Part shown: positions 42,960 through 44,477 of the stretch, piece by piece
Numbering within the stretch: the first letter of the stretch is position 1
Layout: the number at the start of each line of letters is the position of its first letter
NCBI RefSeq assembly: GCF_004342485.1
Contig: NZ_SMBU01000040.1
Location: 1-44,477, forward strand
Source of the DNA: Roseateles saccharophilus
GTDB taxonomy: Bacteria; Pseudomonadota; Gammaproteobacteria; Burkholderiales; Burkholderiaceae_C
Reading direction: 5' to 3'
DNA: 44,477 nt
The notes under the pieces: model-generated
What the model saw: only the letters and a program-made list of their open reading frames with translations
The model's database searches: none
Told to the model about the DNA's origin: nothing
Translations under genes and position numbers: made by a program

Positions 42960-43160
42960 TCACGCGTGAACCTGCCGCACGTCGAAGGTCGTTTCCTCCC
43001 ACTCGCCCCAGGTCGAGTCCCGCGCCACGACGCCCCTCCAGGAAGCGCTCCCCGTCGCGGCCATCGGGCGGCAGATGCGTGAACGTAACGCTACGGCGCG
43101 CAGACCGTGGATGACGTCTTGTGTGGCGGCGCGACAATCTGTCCGAACGACGGCGCGCAT
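42960..43160 (-). CDS. Possible small protein, 66 residues
   Basis: A 66-residue ORF ending EWEETTFDVRQVHA. Support comes from the terminator about 80 bp past its stop and the similarity of its C-terminal pattern (W-E-E-T-x-F-D-V-R) to that of the 65-residue protein at 40187-40384. No ribosome site is visible before the ATG at 43160, so the true start may be internal. It is divergent from the gene at 43175. Function unknown. Confidence 0.38.
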   Translation of the reverse strand: MRAVVRTDCRAATQDVIHGLRAVALRSRICRPMAATGSASWRGVVARDSTWGEWEETTFDVRQVHA

Positions 43161-43174
43161 AAAGGGGGAACACC

Positions 43175-43621
43175 GTGCACATCCAGAACCAGACCGAAAA
43201 ATCAGTGTGGGAGCTTGCCGTAGCTCGAGCTGGGATGAAGCAGACCTTCACCTCGCTACTCGCCAACATCGGCTGGTTGAGTCAGCACAACTGCTCGATC
43301 CCAGGTATCGCGGTGGAGGCGCTCGACGGCGGCGACATCATCCGGATCAGGTACGACGGCTACGAGGTCGAATTGAGGCTCACCGCATTCGCTGATGACG
43401 GGAAGATCAAAGGGCGCGTTTTCGCTGTGCTCACGAGGCATCCAATGGATATGAGCAGCCCCCTGCTGGGGAGCTTCACGCTGGAGCGAGACGGGCGCAC
43501 AGACATAACGTGCGAGCCAGCCGGCAACGTCGATTACGCCAGCTACGCGCTGCAACTCGTGCTCAACCTGGTGAAGGCCGCCCTGCTTCACCAACCTGCG
43601 CTCGCCGCGGCGGAATCCTGA
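43175..43621 (+). CDS. Hypothetical protein, 148 residues
   Basis: A 148-residue soluble-looking protein starting at a GTG with a strong AGGGGG ribosome site 7 nt upstream. The sequence mixes beta-rich stretches (DIIRIRYDGYEVELRL, GSFTLERDGRTDITCEP) with a helical C-terminal tail. No recognised domain. Twelve bases separate it from the small membrane protein gene that follows, so the pair is probably co-transcribed. Confidence 0.7.
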   Translation: MHIQNQTEKSVWELAVARAGMKQTFTSLLANIGWLSQHNCSIPGIAVEALDGGDIIRIRYDGYEVELRLTAFADDGKIKGRVFAVLTRHPMDMSSPLLGSFTLERDGRTDITCEPAGNVDYASYALQLVLNLVKAALLHQPALAAAES

Positions 43622-43632
43622 GGGGAACTGCC

Positions 43633-43857
43633 ATGGTCGACCGTCTCGTCGCCGCCATCCATCGCTGGTGGCATGGCAAATATGTACCTTACGAGAACGA
43701 CTCCGACTCTCCAGTCGTCATCATCGGGGGCTACCACGAACAGCACTGGACATCGCAGGCCATCCATGCTGCGGCGCGCTTCCTCGCCGCAGAGTGGAAG
43801 TGGTGCGTCGGGATTGCTCTTGCGCTTCTTTCCCTTCTTCTCACCAAGTGCCACTGA
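43633..43857 (+). CDS. Small membrane protein, 74 residues
   Basis: Seventy-four residues with a Trp-rich N-terminus (AIHRWWHGKYVPYENDSDS), a soluble middle (VVIIGGYHEQHW) and a C-terminal transmembrane helix (CVGIALALLSLLLTKCH). A GAGGGG ribosome site lies 7 nt before the ATG. I recall similar short hypothetical proteins in other proteobacteria but no function. Probably a tail-anchored inner-membrane protein acting with the upstream gene. Confidence 0.68.
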   Translation: MVDRLVAAIHRWWHGKYVPYENDSDSPVVIIGGYHEQHWTSQAIHAAARFLAAEWKWCVGIALALLSLLLTKCH

Positions 43858-43966
43858 GATAGGCCGAGCGCGGAAGCGCCGGCGTGTGGCGGCGTTCGGT
43901 GGCGAACCCCTCGACCACTAGGGGGGGGGACAGCTCCGGCCCGCAATATTCAAATGACCCGTGAAA

Positions 43967-44404
43967 ATGAGTAGCAAGCCTGGCCGCAACGATCCATGCC
44001 CCTGCGGCAGCGGCCGCAAGTTCAAGAAGTGTCACGGCAACATTGCCGTCCTCGACACGTTGCGCGTGCTAAACAGCCCGCGGGCGCATCAGGAACTTCG
44101 GACGATGCTTGCTCGCCGCGAGGCCGAAGAATTCCAGCGTCGCGAGCAACAAGGACTTGGCAAGCCCATCATCTCGTCTGAGTTCCACGAGCACCGAGTC
44201 GTAGCCGTAGGCGGTACGGTCCACTTCTCCAAGAAGTGGAAGACGTTTCACGACTTTCTCAACGACTACCCGAAGATCGTCTTGGGCAAGGACTGGTGGA
44301 TGGCCGAGGTGGCCAAGCCACCTGAGGCGCGCCATCGCATCCTCACCTGGGCTTTTCGAAGCTACGAACATTTCAAGGCTCATGTTATGACCGTCGCTGT
44401 CTGA
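43967..44404 (+). CDS. SEC-C motif protein
   Basis: About 145 residues. The N-terminal SEC-C zinc motif reads [19 protein letters not shown], as at the C-terminus of SecA; C-x-C and C-H ligate zinc. The rest (about 35-145) is unassigned, with [14 protein letters not shown] and KIVLGKDWW. Related proteins continue further past this point (from memory), so the TGA at 44402-44404 may mark a truncation or frameshift. A GTG at 43961 is an alternative start and no good ribosome site is seen. A run of nine G lies just upstream (43921-43929). Confidence 0.72.
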   Translation: MSSKPGRNDPCPCGSGRKFKKCHGNIAVLDTLRVLNSPRAHQELRTMLARREAEEFQRREQQGLGKPIISSEFHEHRVVAVGGTVHFSKKWKTFHDFLNDYPKIVLGKDWWMAEVAKPPEARHRILTWAFRSYEHFKAHVMTVAV

Positions 44405-44477
44405 GGCTTGCCAGGGCTTGATGTCCCAGGAACGTTGGGGGCGTTCGTGAGAACGCTGCCGCGGTCATCGCGGGACG

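Overview
The window reads as chromosome of a high-GC Gram-negative betaproteobacterium. Gene families and gene order (PrsK/PrsR/PrsT with a PEP-CTERM protein, LptFG beside PepA-HolC, CysB, Sox proteins, MocR regulators) point to the Burkholderiales, probably the Rubrivivax/Roseateles/Leptothrix/Ideonella group. This placement is inferred from the families; no rRNA or other marker gene is present.

Positions 1-14.7 kb hold a PEP-CTERM/exopolysaccharide block, all on the minus strand. In transcription order it is: polyprenyl sugar-phosphate transferase, PrsK histidine kinase, PrsR sigma-54 activator, a PrsT TPR lipoprotein, a FeeM-type N-acyl amino acid synthase fused to a PilZ-like domain, a trypsin-like protease, a second PrsT paralog, and a secreted PEP-CTERM protein. 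A well-matched sigma-54 promoter (1372-1387) lies in front of the PEP-CTERM gene, so regulator and likely target are both in view. No exosortase gene is present. Three copies of an IS21-type end repeat sit at the extreme left.

Positions 15-27 kb are mostly housekeeping genes: a branched-chain amino acid binding protein, holC and pepA (minus), divergent lptF-lptG, then a CbiX-like chelatase and a CysB-type regulator. A FimV-like protein, a Crp/Fnr regulator, an aminoglycoside-phosphotransferase-fold protein, an unrecognised 244-residue protein and a glutathione S-transferase follow.

Positions 27-32 kb carry a tightly coupled minus-strand operon. Two molybdenum hydroxylase subunits (IorA/IorB-like) run directly into soxX-soxY-soxZ-soxA. 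There is no soxB, SoxY has a non-canonical C-terminus, and a dispersed GC-rich hairpin repeat fills the soxY-soxZ gap. A second copy of that repeat follows lptG.

Positions 32-40.4 kb contain a PfpI-type protein and a four-gene operon: a flotillin/SPFH protein with internal repeats, a shortened KdpD-like kinase, a KdpE-like regulator and an alpha/beta hydrolase. A LysE exporter with a MocR regulator and a degenerate HNH-type protein coupled to a 65-residue protein follow.

From about 40.4 kb to the end the sequence changes to an accessory zone. It has stacked hairpins, a tRNA-like fragment and short genes mostly of unknown function, including a retropepsin-like protease pair, several proteins under 80 residues and a SEC-C motif protein.
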